Shown here piece after piece: positions 25,376-35,403 of a DNA stretch of 64,000 nt (position 1 is the stretch's first letter; the number at the start of each line of letters is the position of its first letter). The stretch lies in the NCBI GenBank assembly GCA_000827495.1, contig KN817519.1, forward strand, positions 202,462 to 266,461, read 5' to 3'. The position numbers were made by a program, and so were the translations under genes. Origin of the DNA: Hypholoma sublateritium FD-334 SS-4. Its lineage: Eukaryota > Basidiomycota > Agaricomycetes > Agaricales > Strophariaceae. The notes beneath the pieces are model-generated. The model was given only the letters and a program-made list of their open reading frames with translations, was not told where the DNA came from and did no database searches.

Positions 25376-25514
25376 CTTAGCAACGCTACCAAGTGTGCTT
25401 ACTCCCTTTATCACTATAGACTATACATCCCCACCACTGTAATATTACCTATATACTATATCTAACATCAGCTGTCGTACCCTTCCCAAAAAATAGAAAA
25501 ACGATGATACCCAT

Positions 25515-26588
25515 TCATGATAACTTGCCCAGCTGCCTGTTCGCTGCATGAAGTTTACCCCCAACATTGTCCACCTCGTTCGACAGGTCATCCAGCATCT
25601 CTATCTGCAAAGCAATCTCGCTTCCTATAGCTTCGCCCAGGTGCCTTTGTCGTTGAAGTATAGTAGTCAGTTGGGAGAGCTGATTATCTTGTTGTGTTAT
25701 TTGCGTTTGCTGCATGCTGAGCAGCCCGACGTTGTCCAGGGGGCGAGTAACCTCCGTCTCCTTCGGTGCCGCGCCGAACACCCTCCGCGCAGGCCGCGCA
25801 ACCGCACCCAACAGCGCCTCCCTGTCGTTCTCCGACGCAGGCACCGCCGCGCCCACCGTCGCCCCCGAGCCGCCTGCCGCGCGGTTCGCCATCTGCCGCG
25901 CAATGGTGACGACGCGGCCGAGCTTCTCGCAGTCGTCCTGCAGGCGCGCGACCATGTCCGTGCGGCGCTGCAGCTCGCCCTCGCTCATCCCGCCCGCGCC
26001 GAGTGCCTGCAGCCCGCGCGCCAGAGCGCCGATGCGCGCGAGCACGCCCGCGAGCTGTGCCTTCGCCGCGACGTTGCTGCGGTGCGCGCCGGGCACGTCG
26101 CCGCGGTCCGCGAGCGCATCGCGCTTGTTGATGTCCGCCCACACGTCGCGAAGGCGCGCTTGGAGCTCCGCGTGCTCGTCGAGCCACGTCGCGGCGGTCA
26201 CCTGCGCGGGCGCTCCGTCGAGCGTGCCCTGCCGGCCCACGGGCACGCCGAGGAAGGTCCGAAAGGCATAGGTGTCGCGCCAGCGGCCGTCCTTGGCGCC
26301 GACGATGGCGCGCAGGTACGCCTCTAGACCCGTGCGCCGCTCCTCGAGGATCTTGACGTCGGTCTTGGACCGGAGGATCGAGAACTTGTGTTTAGGGGGT
26401 AGGGCGCAGGGTGGGGCGCCGCCGGCTTCCTTCGTAAGCTCGCCTTGCAGGTCGTCAAACTCGGAGTAGCGCCGCCACATTTGCCATGACCGGACGTGCG
26501 CCTGGATGTCTATCCGGTAGACGGTGTGTGGTTTGGGAGAAGTGCGTTCTTCGTACCCGCGGATGAACACGGCTTGGATGGCGGTCAT
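25515..26588 (-). CDS. VAM7: Vacuolar SNARE Vam7-like: PX domain plus Qc-SNARE
   Basis: Soluble SNARE targeted to PI3P on vacuolar/late endosomal membranes for fusion. Intronless, 357 residues, ATG 26586-26588. PX domain at residues 1-115: IRGYEERTSPKPHTVYRIDI, SWQMWRRYSEFDDLQGELT (RRYSEF is the phosphoinositide-binding motif), APPCALPPKHKFSI, TGLEAYLRAIV and FRTFLGVP. A helical, alanine-rich middle (125-275) follows. SNARE motif at about 295-350: QDNQLSQLTTILQRQRHLGE, then EIALQIEMLDDLSNEVD, with the zero-layer Gln in ALQIEML. No membrane anchor, as expected. The middle of the gene is strikingly GC-rich (25750-26250) and generates long spurious open frames on other strands. Confidence 0.92.
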   Translation of the reverse strand: MTAIQAVFIRGYEERTSPKPHTVYRIDIQAHVRSWQMWRRYSEFDDLQGELTKEAGGAPPCALPPKHKFSILRSKTDVKILEERRTGLEAYLRAIVGAKDGRWRDTYAFRTFLGVPVGRQGTLDGAPAQVTAATWLDEHAELQARLRDVWADINKRDALADRGDVPGAHRSNVAAKAQLAGVLARIGALARGLQALGAGGMSEGELQRRTDMVARLQDDCEKLGRVVTIARQMANRAAGGSGATVGAAVPASENDREALLGAVARPARRVFGAAPKETEVTRPLDNVGLLSMQQTQITQQDNQLSQLTTILQRQRHLGEAIGSEIALQIEMLDDLSNEVDNVGGKLHAANRQLGKLS

Positions 26589-26856
26589 GGTGAAAGGTGG
26601 TACAAAATGGTCTATTGTTGCAAACTAATTAGCACTCGGTTGCGTGTGCTATGGAGTCATCATGATGAAAGACTGTGGGATGCTGCTGATGCTACGGCCG
26701 GCGGGCCAAATCGTCGTTTTAAGGACTCTTCAAGGAAGACTACGCACTTTCCCCAAATTATGTAGCGCTCGACATGACCGCGGTGATGCTGTCCTGAGTC
26801 CTGAGTCTGACCCCTGTGCGTACCCTATAAATGGATGGATTTACCCCTATTCCAAC

Positions 26857-27941
26857 CTATTCTAAAATCTCAGGCTTCTGCCCACTGACAATTACAAACT
26901 TGGCCCCCGCAGAAGTGTACCATTGCAACGACGTCCCAAATAACCACCAACCAATACCTCTACCTTTCAAAAATGCAATGAAGGAGGGGAAAACGTCTGG
27001 TGTAATATCCTCCAGCGTGACATCTACATATCCAATGTCTTTCATGGACGCTATGTAACTTGCGTCGGAGACGAGATTCTGAGGGGGCATCAACCTGGCG
27101 ATAGAGGTTATGACCTTGGTGTGAGTACTTTTCAGCTTCTCGGCAGAGAAGCAAATGTCAGCGAGCGCTACTCTGCCACCGGGAGCGAGTTTATGGAACG
27201 TTTGCTCCAGGAATGTGCGCCGTGTGTCGAAATGATATGCGCAATCCAGAGCAAGCACGGAGTCGAATAGCCCTACTGAGGCTGGGGATAACGGGTGATT
27301 GGGATCTACACCATTGTAGACTGCGTCCCCGTGGTATAGGTTGACCTTTGTCGGCTCATCATTCTGCGTTTGAGCGGCCTGTCTCTTTTGGACGCGTTCG
27401 AGAGAGCGTTGATGGTGCAGTTCGAGGCTTGTGACACCGACAAGGTAGGAAGGCCGTGGAACCGAAGGGTCAGAAACCAGAAGAAGCAGAGATTCTCCGG
27501 TGCCATGGCCAACATCTGAAAGCAAATTATTTGGACGGTAACAAAGTGGCGTTGGACAAGCTGACCTAGCACACGCCCTTCAGGAATTAGCTTTGCAGAG
27601 ACGATGAGCTTCAGTGCTAGGGCTGTTCTCTGATTAAACACCGAAGGTAATCCTTGGCCAATGAAGGTTACCTCTAGCTGCTTCCGGGAACACTGCCGTA
27701 TCCTTGTAGCTCATTGATTATTGCAATTGCGCACAAAAGGAGCGACACTGACTTTCCAGTAACCCATGTTCAGCCATTCCGTTGCCGGCCGCGAGTTTGC
27801 GTCTATCTTGTTCAGTGAAAGATGGAACAGTCCGTATGGGTCTGATGAGCGCATTTGAAAGCAGAGCACAACGGCGAGAAGCAACGCAAGGGAGATCAGA
27901 GTTTTTTGTGGGGTATTCACAACATCAAGTAGCGTGTCCAT
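26857..27941 (-). CDS. Membrane-anchored SAM-dependent methyltransferase
   Basis: Class I Rossmann-fold methyltransferase with one N-terminal membrane segment (LISLALLLAVVLCFQM, about residues 15-30). The start is ATG 27939-27941 (MDTLLDVVNTPQKT). WLNMGYWKDT (substrate-proximal) precedes motif I, VLDVGHGTGESLLLL, which is formed across an intron, and later SVLALDCAYHFDTRRTFLEQ, LAPGGRVALADICF and VTLEDITPDVFPSFIAFL. It resembles the sterol/tocopherol/erg6-like group (NMGYW...D and CAYHF motifs), but the substrate cannot be told. TAG stop 26857-26859. About 310 residues. Two introns in the N-terminal part (GTCAGT...CAAG, GTAACC...AGAG) and one before motif I. All key motif glycines are present. 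Confidence 0.8.
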
Positions 27942-28125
27942 TGAAATCAAGGCAGGCGAAAAGCTTAAGGTATGTTTATGGCATACAGGTATGCAGATGA
28001 GGATAGCTTGGAGTGCAGCTACGTGCGGTGGTGGTGGTAAGAAATCAAGCCAAGTTTGAACTCAGCCGCGGCGCACAAGTAATTCGTATAACCAACATAT
28101 AACGCTCACAAGTATATTGCCGGGT

Positions 28126-28661
28126 TCACGTATCACTACTCTTCATGGACTTCTCAGCAACAATATCTCTCAGTATACCGTGACTCCTCTCTGCCCGCGA
28201 AACGATGAATGGCATAAGAAGGAACAGCCCCTACGCGTCGAACCTCAATCAGCGTGCGCCCCGACTACGCAGGCCAAGCAGTTGCTCACCTGAAAAGTGA
28301 CATGGTCCGAATACTCCACCTCCCCGCCGTCAACAGGCGTAACGCGCAAGCGCGTCGTCAGACGCGTGCCAGCACCTGCGAACACCTCCATGTCCACGCC
28401 GTCCGCGACGTCCGTCCACTGGCAGCGGAACGACGTGGACGTGTCGAGCCTACCGACGAGAGGTACCTTCTCGACGATCGTGTACCAGCGTGCCTCGCCT
28501 GCGGGGCCTGCCGCGTCGTCGGCAACATCGGGGACGACGCTCGTCAGGATTGGGTTGGTGCGCAGCACGGTGTCTGGGCGGAGGACAGCAAGGACCTCTT
28601 CTTTGGAGGTCGCGAGGCGCTTCGTTATTGTGACCTCGCGGGTGAGGAAGAAAGGCCACAT
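28126..28661 (-). CDS. DUF7053 family protein
   Basis: Fungal protein of about 165 residues with a START/polyketide-cyclase-like appearance. It starts at ATG 28659-28661 with MWPFFLTREVTITKRLATSK, then LAVLRPDTVLRTNPILTSVV, WYTIVEKVPLVGRLDTSTSF, CQWTDVADGVDMEVFAGAGT, RLRVTPVDGGEVEYSDHVT. An intron (GTGAGC...CGTAG, about 28195-28285) joins a last exon reading FQGLFLLMPFIVSRAERSHG and ending SMKSSDT at TGA 28126-28128. Without that splice the protein would stop early, inside intron sequence, and lose the hydrophobic helix the family normally has. Biochemical function is unknown; lipid binding is a guess from the fold. Confidence 0.75.
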
Positions 28662-29549
28662 TATTGGCGCGGTTGAAGAGAGTTGTTGGATGTAAGTGTG
28701 GATTTATCTGAGTGAGTCTTTCATACTGCTCTCAAGCTGCTTTTGAGGTATTCTCTCACGAACATCGTAGCCTTTATCATTATCAATGATCATTCAAATC
28801 TTTTCAGTGTCTTACCAGATGAATACTTTTCGTGCGTTCGCAAAAATACAGGCGCCACCTACCAAAACACTAGCCAAGCTTATCGATAACCCTGCTCGCA
28901 GTCGGTTGCGGCAGTTTACATATACGTTGACCTCCTCAGTCAAAGGTTCGATTACCCGCTAGGGCACGACGCCCTAGTATATGCCTTGACTCCAACATTG
29001 TCGTGTAACAGACGTATCTTTTCATGATAGATTGCAGCTACTTATAAAATTGACTGCAGACAGCACCTCATTAGTGTAAACGATGGTGAAATGTCCGGGT
29101 CCCAGTCCGTCAGTTATTTTTATCTGTTCTTTGTCAACCTATAAATAGGTCAATAACGAGAGCTCCCGTACCCACATCTCGGAAAACATTCTCAAAGCCA
29201 CGCGAAGAATGCATCAGAGATGCCTGTACACGGCGACACGCGCCACGTTTCAGGACCAAAAATTTGCACGAGAACACACATCTTGAACCTGTATAAATTT
29301 GACCTTCGATCATTGCAGTTTGAATGGAAGTCGTCCAAAGTTCAAACGGAGTCGTGTGTCGTTGATATTGTACACGCTTTCTCTGAGCTTGACACTTGCA
29401 AGCCCCCAATTATTTTCCACTGATCGTTGCCCAATCGCTTTTCAATCGCTTTTAAGTATTCTTACTCGGACTTGGTTGCATAGGGGTATAAGTAAGAAGT
29501 AAGTATGTAGGCCACCATGTATATACTCTACTTGTTCGCACATCACTCA
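28662..29549. other. Intergenic flank left of transposon
   Basis: No recognisable gene. A sequence resembling a tRNA T-loop (GGTTCGATTA near 28945) lacks matching stem arms. The three bases 29547-29549 (TCA) are the left target-site duplication of the element that follows. Confidence 0.5.
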
Positions 29550-29904
29550 CACTACGGGCAAATAATCATTTCGCCAGTGCCGATATTTAGAATACTTTTA
29601 GAATAAATAAAAAATGTATTTAAGGTGTATCCGACCGGATATATAAAGAATAAATTTGAAATTTATTCTTCAATATGTTCAGAACAATATTCGACGAATA
29701 AATTGGAAATGTATCTCATGACATATTTGCGGAATATGCCACAAGATACATTTTGAATTTATTCGCCGGATATAGTGCTGAATACATGCTGAATACATGT
29801 GGAATACACGCGGAACATATAGGAAAGGCATTGATAATATCTTCCGCATTTCATTGGCGGATAAATTTATTTAACCTGAGTGATCTAATCTTATCATATA
29901 AGGC
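29550..29904 (+). repeat. Left terminal inverted repeat of CACTA element
   Basis: 355-bp AT-rich arm. It contains repeated short words such as GAATACATG, GGAATA and ATACATTT in both orientations. Subterminal repeats of this kind bind the transposase accessory protein in plant CACTA elements; that role is inferred here. It ends at TCATATAAGGC, opposite GCCTTACGATAAG in the right arm. Confidence 0.88.
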
Positions 29905-29948
29905 CGTAGCTGCTGGGGCGCGATATTCTCACGCCTCTTGTTCATTGC

Positions 29949-30352
29949 CGATGATGATGACAAGCGTCGTCCCACCCAAGAACGCGAACGCAGCCAACAA
30001 CGGCACCCAGGCCTCGTACATAGTCGGTGCTCTCGCCGACCCTGCTCATTCCGCCCACCTTGTTGTTTCGCTCGCCCCCGCCGACCATGACATCGACCTT
30101 CGCGTCATCCTGATCGCGCAGTGTGCATGCCTCTCACGCCGCCAGCCTCGCTCTCCGCGCTCTCTAGAGCATTCCACTGCCCATCTGCCCTTCTACACAT
30201 CCCCGGGTGCTCCTAGTTCAACTAGACATTGCGCCTGGCCGCAGACTGTTGCAGTCCCCGCGCGCAGCGCGCATACATTGCCGGACGCTGTGCCGGACCA
30301 GAGAGACGGTCTCACAGCAGAGGCCGCTCAGTTTGTTTCCCTTTCATTGTAG
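29949..30352 (+). CDS. Open frame in transposon cargo, unknown, possibly a captured gene fragment
   Basis: From the first ATG after the left arm the frame stays open for about 134 codons (MMMTSVVPPKNANAANNGT..., VGALADPAHSAHLVVSLAPA, DHDIDLRVILIAQ). It is GC-rich, unlike the arms. A possible donor (GTGTGC, about 30120) and acceptor (CTCTAG, about 30168) would switch frame to another open stretch with LPICPSTHPRVLLVQLDIAP. I recognise no family. It may be host sequence picked up by the element, or non-coding GC-rich DNA. Confidence 0.25.
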
Positions 30353-31101
30353 GCGTGTCTGCCCCTACCTCACACTTGCTGACACCCATGGTTTTACATA
30401 GTCCTCTTTGCGCCCTCCCCCTTACACAAAGTCTGCGTCTCCGTTGCTTTTGACTTACAAAATGCGCTTATGCCGATGCGGCTGCCGCCAACGATGGGCA
30501 CCAAAGCGCGACATGACACTACAGTAGCGCGAGCCCTCCGCTGTTGGTATGTGTGAAATTACCGCTGGGGTTACGTGCGGAGCCGTGCAAATGCTGCGTG
30601 TGGGATGGGCGGGCGAAAGAATGCGGCGCGTTCACAGGGGATACTGAACCACGCGCCGGGGATGCGGGACGTGGTTTTCGTGGGATGCTGCTGGGCGGAT
30701 GGGGCAGCGTGGTTGGAAACTGTAGAAAGTAGTGTGCAGGCGCGTGATGCGCGCGCGCCGCGGTGGAATAGCGCAGGCGCACGCTAGCAGGACAGGCGGT
30801 ACGTGGGTGGTAGATGACGCATACGGGCGGTGCAGATTCGGTCACGCTCAGACGCCGTAGCTTACACCTGGAAATCATTGCACTACGTTAGTTAGAAGCC
30901 GTGTGAAACAACCACGCCTCCGTACGCACCTTTGTTGAGCCTCTGCGTGCTCATTGTTTTTTTTTTGGCTCGTCGGCCGTCGTCTGTCTGTAGAATGCTT
31001 ACCAGTGTATCAGCGCTCGAGCACGCAACATCTAGCCATTTCTGTGACATGTGCAGCGTGCTGCACACTGTTGGTGCAGAGGAGAAGAACGGGTGGGAGA
31101 C

Positions 31102-31454
31102 GCCTTACGATAAGATTAGATCACGCAAGTGTTTTAAATTTATCCGCCAATGAAATGCGGGAGATATTACCAATGGCTTGCCTATGTGTTCCGCGTGTAT
31201 TCCACATGTATTCAGCATGTATTCAGCACCATATTCGGCGAATAATTTCAAAATATATCTTGTGGCATATTCCACAAATATGTCACGAGATACATTTCCA
31301 ATTTGTTCGTCGAATATTGTCCTGAACATATTGAAGAATAGATTTCGAAATTATTCTGTATGTATCCGGCCGGATGCATCTGAAATACATTTTTTATTTA
31401 TTCTAAAAGTATTCTAAATATCGGCACTGGCGAAATGATTATTTGCCCGTAGTG
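31102..31454 (-). repeat. Right terminal inverted repeat of CACTA element
   Basis: 353-bp arm, reverse complement of 29550-29904 with scattered substitutions and short indels (for example GTAAGGC against ATATAAGGC at the inner end). It ends ...GCCCGTAGTG, followed by target duplication TCA. Confidence 0.88.
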
Positions 31455-31457
31455 TCA

Positions 31458-31974
31458 TATATTTATAATTATGACACGCTTTTGTTTGTCCATGATTTTT
31501 CCCTCCTTTTCGAGCTCGAGGGCCAAAGCTTTCTTGGTTCTTGATTTCTTACTTACTAAAAATGAACGGTGATGGCCTGGTCTTCTTGAGTTTTACCAGT
31601 CTTTGCCGCAGCGAAGCGAGGCTGAACTTGTTTACTTATATGTATGTTACTTATTCGGAACGCCAACGGAACGCGGCGTTCCAACTTCCGGCCAGTGAAA
31701 CTAAATAATACATGGCGTGGGAATTATTTCGCCTTCATCTGATTCGTCATCTTCAATTCCTTCTTTCATCGGGCGCTTAAACCTGGCAATGTTTGTTGCT
31801 CATAGGGCTTGGAATACAGAAAGCGTTGCTAGATTTCACAGCAAGTGCGATGAACAACGCTCCAAAAAAGGATTCCCGCCTTTCAACACGCTGGCAGAGG
31901 AAGACAGAACCGCAGCCTGGAATGAGGAGCGATCTTCGATTACAACCAATTAATGGAACTGGCTTACACTAGGG
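31458..31974 (+). pseudogene. Probable gene relic downstream of transposon
   Basis: From ATG about 31790 an open frame reads MFVAHRAWNTESVARFHSKC, then KKGFPPFNTLAEEDRTAAWN, and stops after EERSSITTN. One base out of phase the reading continues as IFDYNQLMELAYTR to a GTAAGA donor. That suggests a single-base frameshift in a once longer gene that continued into the exons at 32078-32577. No family recognised. The 330 bp before the ATG show nothing. Confidence 0.35.
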
Positions 31975-32077
31975 GTAAGAAACTTCTCCTGTACATGTTT
32001 ACACGACTTACATACACAATTTCACACAAATGAAGTCGTGTCCACTTGAGAAATATCCCCTGCAAACATGCATCGCA

Positions 32078-32577
32078 ATGGCTGATGGGCTGCTCGTGCG
32101 TCCCAACAAGTTCAAAGAGAGTAGGGGTCGTTCCTCTATCACCAAGGTTCGCTCAAATTTATGAGTCAGCATTACTTTCCTCTATAACACCCTTTTTGGT
32201 TCAGTTACGTTTCAAAAAAGGCCAAAACCTCTATTCCGTAGCCTATAACTATTACTCAGAAGGTTTGTCTGAACCACCTCCCGGCCCCAACTACATCAGC
32301 AATGATGGCATTCGTTCAAAGCGACGTAAGTCTTTTCTACTACCTGCAGAAATTTGATAAAATTAAGATCTCTCATATATCCTCCATAGATGAATATCTG
32401 GGCCCTGCACCATGCGTTGCTGGATTTCTTCTAACGGAAAATGACACCGAAATATTATTGTTCTGGGACGCTTATCTAAAAGTGGCATGGGCTCACCAAA
32501 ATACTTGGCGCATTGAAGCGGAATTTGATGAAAAAGTGGAGGCTTGGTTCCCTATCATTCGCTTCACATCAACATAG
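32078..32577 (+). CDS. Hypothetical protein, possibly the 3' part of a decayed gene
   Basis: Three exons with good signals. The first opens at ATG 32078 (MADGLLVRPNKFKESRGRSS). A GTTCGC...TTCAG intron leads to LRFKKGQNLYSVAYNYYSEG and PPPGPNYISNDGIRSKR. A GTAAGT...CATAG intron leads to HEYLGPAPCVAGFLLTENDT, LLFWDAYLKVAWAHQNTWRI and VEAWFPIIRFTST (TAG 32575-32577). About 125 residues. No recognised family. The frame is also open upstream of the ATG back to an acceptor (ATGAAG, about 32035), consistent with a larger original gene. Confidence 0.4.
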
Positions 32578-33764
32578 CACCGTGGATTTTTACTACTCGG
32601 TGTATCTCGTGTTCCCTCACTGAATGGCCTTTTCGTCTGAACCTGATTCAAATAATAGAACTCGGAGCTACACATTTTATGCATTATGAGGCAAGTTCTG
32701 AACCACGACTCTGCTCTATTACTCCTAACACCTCTTCATCCATGTAGAACACTGGCCAGTGAGCAGTATGGATGATGCACACAAACTTGAGGTGCGCAGA
32801 GCTTTACGCGGTGACGGGCGCAGTCTCTGAGCCTCGTAGCCATCTTGCGCCACTGGGCACCATAACACTACCACATAATTTATAGGGCCGACAAGCGGCA
32901 AAGCCCGCTAGCCCCCTCGCTTTCCCCCGTCGTGCAATCATTACCAGTCAAGTCCAATAATGACTTCGTAGCCGTAATCGTCCGTACTCAATGTGAAGCC
33001 CCCCAAAAATGAATCCTTACGATAAATAGGGAGCCAAATCAAAATTGTATTCGATAGCAAACGAACGCGCAGGGGTAGAGCGAAAGCAAAGCGAACTTGA
33101 AAGTCAACGATGCACTGAGTGTCATGACGTGTGACAGTGAGGTGATGCGCGAGACGCCGGCCAAATAGCACGCAGGGTTTCAAAAAAATTATTTGCGTGG
33201 GATGCTGCGGCCAATTATCGATGAGGCCTGAAGCCTGAGGCACCATTCACTGCATACTGAATTCAATAGACGGGAAATGAACTACAAAAAATATTTTTGA
33301 TATAACATTTCAATAGGGCGCTTAACCAATACATACTAGCCGGCCCGGGCGAGCGAACCAGAAAATATACCTGAGGAGCACTACAAAACACATTCAGATG
33401 CGAATGGTGCTCAGAATATAATGAAATGAATCTACAAGTCTAAAACATAATCAACTGAAGAAATCCAGATGTATCGAAAAGAAGGTGGTATAAACGTGAA
33501 GGAGCTGTAGATAAGAAGGCATGGGTAGAGAGTCAATCGGAAGCATGGAGTACTGGATACACGGAGAAGCAAGAAGATGTTACATGGCATGACATTGTGA
33601 GTATATCAGTGAGGCAATGAGACGAGATTATTGCAGATGACGTATGGTTTTAGCGCGTTGAGCGAATGAGTATGTGCAGTCCATGTGTCCATATGCAGTT
33701 TGCCGGGAATAGAAACAGGGCGTCGGTAGTCGTCGGAGGGGGCTGGGTGCGACCTTCCAGTTTT
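32578..33764. other. Gene-poor stretch, 1.19 kb
   Basis: No recognised gene. A minus-strand frame, about 33246-32941, reads LPLRVRLLSNTILIWLPIY and ends YGYEVIIGLDW. That ending resembles the C-terminal end of retroelement aspartic protease domains, but no DTG/DSG is present. The remainder is AT-rich without features. Confidence 0.35.
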
Positions 33765-35329
33765 TCATGTATCATGGTTCTCGCTGGAGGTGTCTGCAGG
33801 GGTGTCCGCTGAGATGTCAACTGGAATGTCCACCGGTGCGAGCACTGGAGTGTCGTATGCACCCGTGCTTGGACCCTCCGTCGCCACTCCCTCGAAGACA
33901 GCTTGTGAATTGGAGGAAGGGAGGTCCTCGTAAAGCTCTGCCGGCTCTGCGACTGGTGCTCTGCCGATAACGTGTCGAAGGACGTCGCTCAGGGTGATGA
34001 TGCCCAGGAGCCGGCCTTTCTTCCCGCCTCGTTTTTCCTCCTCCTGAGGAATATTTTTAGAATGGAAGGATGGAAGGATCAGATACTGACGCTTACCTCG
34101 CCTTCGACCACCACGAGCCTGTGTACCCGTCGCCGCTTGATCAGCTGCAGGAGTGTTCCGAGGGAATCTGAAGCTGTACATATGACTACGCCTGGAAAAT
34201 CCGGTGATCGTTGGTTCAGGGCTTCTGCTATTGTGAGGTCGAGTGATTGATATGCTCCCAAGCGAACCAGAGTCTTTCATAGTGGTTAGAGCGGTAGATG
34301 GGGACTAAAATGATATGGGCTCACGATGACATCCACGGTTTCGTAGAGATTGACGACGATGCCTTCTTCGTTGATGATGGGTACTGCGGAGATGGACCGT
34401 TCTGAGAACATATGTACTACATCGAATACAGGAGTGCCTAGGGTAGCAGTAGCGATTGGATAGTACGGGTTGTTTCGTTCGCTTTCAGGTACTTCGTCGG
34501 GATTCTGCGCGATATACGTCCCGATCTTGAGTTTCCGTAAACCAAGATGGAGCTGCTGGATCTCTTGATTGCACTGGTGTTTGTTAGATGAAGAGTTTTG
34601 GGCGATCAAAGGCAAATATAACAAACATTGATAGATATGAACTTGAGCAGGCGGTACTGGGTGAGGACGGAGACAATGACTTCGTGGCCCGTTTCAGTGT
34701 CGTTGTCCAACAAAGGAAGGCGGCGTGCGTGTGTCTGCATGAGAAGTCTTGATGCGGCATAGAGAGTGCTGTCGGGATGTTCGCGAAGGAGGGGGGGCTG
34801 CGCCACTCCAAGCTCGTTTTCAATGTCTATTGTTGCGCTAAGTTACGGTGTCAGTCAAGTGTGGGTGGGGCATACCTCGTAGTGACTCGAGCTTGAAAGT
34901 CTCTACGTCTGCAGCTGCATCATCGTATGACGCGGTGCGATAGTAGTATTGGATGAGATGAATTATGTCGAGCACTGTGAGCATGCCGGCGAACTTTGAG
35001 GTCTCGCTGTTCCAAAGAGGGGCAGACACGACGCCTGTCGACGATCAGTACCAAATCGACAAGTAGTGAGCGTGCGCACTGTTGAGGAGCAGGCACTGGA
35101 GGGCCTTTTTGACATTGAGCTTGGTGTCGAGGACAATGAGGCGGAAGGAGACCGGTAGTGCGTCATACGCGGTGTGGTTCTTGAGGAAATTGCGGATACC
35201 GACTATGGCGGCATTGTGGGCGTCTGCTATCTGCTGGTTTGGGTACGGCGCGAGCTGCGAGGGCGCGCGACGACGCGTGGAGGGCTTCCTGCGGGGCTTT
35301 GGAGACTGGGTCGGGGAGAGGGTCGCCAT
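33765..35329 (-). CDS. SNF4: AMP-activated/Snf1 kinase gamma subunit (four CBS domains)
   Basis: Nucleotide-binding regulatory subunit of the Snf1/AMPK heterotrimer (glucose and energy sensing). ATG 35327-35329 (MATLSPTQSPKPRRKPSTRR), then IRNFLKNHTAYDALPVSFRL, VLDTKLNVKKALQCLLLN, GVVSAPLWNSETSKFAGMLT (CBS1), VLTQYRLLKFIS (end of CBS2), TPVFDVVHMFSERSISAVPI with NEEGIVVNLYETVDVI (CBS3), and LLQLIKRRRVHRLVVVEGE with KGRLLGIITLSDVLRHVIG (CBS4). The last has the ribose-binding Asp in LSDVL. A disordered tail ends TSSENHDT (TGA 33765-33767). Six or so introns. The ATG is 74 bp from the divergent SSH4 start. Confidence 0.92.
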
Positions 35330-35403
35330 GAGCAATCCAATCTGCCCGCGCCGGTGATAATCTGGTGACCAAGTCACTGTCACACCGCCTCTCTCTCTCT
35401 CCC
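35330..35403. promoter_or_regulatory. 74-bp bidirectional start-codon interval SNF4/SSH4
   Basis: The two divergent ATGs are separated by only 74 bp, too short for two independent promoters. A CT-rich tract (CTCTCTCTCTC) precedes the right-hand ATG. Shared control, or transcripts starting inside the opposite gene, is likely. Confidence 0.55.

Larger units (their letters stand above)
29550..31454. mobile_element. CACTA-type (CMC/EnSpm) DNA transposon, non-autonomous, 1905 bp
   Basis: Both ends carry the same terminus: CACTACGGGCAAATAATCAT at 29550 and its reverse complement ending ...CCCGTAGTG at 31454. The flanking triplets are identical, TCA at 29547-29549 and TCA at 31455-31457. A CACTA terminus plus a 3-bp target duplication is the hallmark of the CACTA superfamily. 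The arms are about 355 bp each and roughly 85-90% identical by eye, with a few small indels. The interior (29905-31101, about 1.2 kb) is GC-rich and encodes no recognisable DDE transposase, so movement would depend on an enzyme supplied elsewhere. Arm divergence suggests the insertion is not very recent, yet the duplication is intact. Confidence 0.88.

Noticed and set aside
25548..26327. Plus-strand 259-codon frame opposite VAM7
   Set aside because: Shadow of the GC-rich VAM7 coding strand; Arg/Ala-rich with no domain.
27939..27950. Methyltransferase start at 27950
   Set aside because: That codon is TTG; the ATG at 27941 is used instead.
28940..28965. tRNA-like T-loop GGTTCGATTA
   Set aside because: The flanking bases cannot form the T-stem, and no D-arm or acceptor stem can be folded around it.
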